Assembly (NCBI GenBank): GCA_050743625.1
Contig: JBOGED010000544.1
Span: 1 to 5,973 of the forward strand
Origin: JBOGED01 sp050743625
GTDB taxonomy: Bacteria; Actinomycetota; Nitriliruptoria; Euzebyales; Egibacteraceae
Length of the DNA stretch: 5,973 nt
Reading direction: 5' to 3'
In this document: positions 5,941 to 5,973 of the stretch, piece after piece
Numbering within the stretch: the stretch's first letter is position 1
Layout of the letters: every line of letters starts with the position of its first letter
Translations under genes and position numbers: made by a program
Notes under the pieces: model-generated
Database searches by the model: none
What the model saw: the letters and a program-made list of their open reading frames with translations, nothing else
Told to the model about the DNA's origin: nothing

Positions 5941-5973
5941 CTAGTTGTGTGCTGGATCCCGGCGGTATACCGC
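5941..5973 (-). CDS. C-terminal end of an ORF cut by the window, possible pqqA
   Basis: On the minus strand this frame reads AVYRRDPAHN and ends in TAG at 5941-5943, four bases before the pqqB ATG. The other two frames are open to the edge, so the assignment rests on position. pqqA, the short precursor peptide, commonly precedes pqqB. PqqA needs a Glu-x-x-x-Tyr pair near its C-terminus. The Tyr here could be that Tyr if Glu lies two residues beyond the cut, which the window cannot show. It could equally be the end of any other gene. Confidence 0.3.
   Translation of the reverse strand, partial: AVYRRDPAHN

Overview
This is a high-GC window in which every gene I accept lies on the minus strand, so transcription runs from the right edge to the left. 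It looks like chromosomal DNA from a high-GC soil-type bacterium. The GcvT and PqqB sequences have an actinobacterial flavour, for example the VVDDMIVWWV stretch of GcvT and the TQDCLAIS and NASPDIRAQ stretches of PqqB. Chloroflexota or Methylomirabilota cannot be excluded by eye. No mobile-element gene, tRNA, rRNA or CRISPR array is visible.

Right part (about 4465-5973), in transcription order. First comes the last ten codons of an ORF cut by the window edge, a possible pqqA tail. Then comes pqqB, for pyrroloquinoline quinone (PQQ) biosynthesis. It is followed by a small unrecognised gene whose possible GTG start overlaps the pqqB stop, and then by an unrecognised 100-residue alpha/beta protein in the same reading frame, one TGA away. 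The usual pqqC, pqqD and pqqE are not downstream of pqqB here.

Middle (4247-4464): a gene-free 218-base stretch upstream of gcvT. It carries a perfect 19-base inverted repeat that could be an operator. I see no recognisable riboswitch in it.

Left part (32-4246): the glycine cleavage genes gcvT, gcvPA and gcvPB. The P-protein is split into two chains joined by a GTGA stop/start overlap. gcvH, which often sits between gcvT and gcvPA in split-P operons, is absent. In its usual place is a 214-base spacer holding a perfect 36-base palindrome and a degraded second copy. The left edge, just after the gcvPB stop, has two overlapping hairpins that may form a terminator. Together GcvT, GcvPA and GcvPB would decarboxylate glycine and pass its methylene carbon to tetrahydrofolate, but they need an H-protein from elsewhere in the genome.

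Most of the window is ordinary metabolism. The parts worth a second look are the two unknown small genes after pqqB, the palindromic repeats in the gcvT-gcvPA gap, and the inverted repeat upstream of gcvT.
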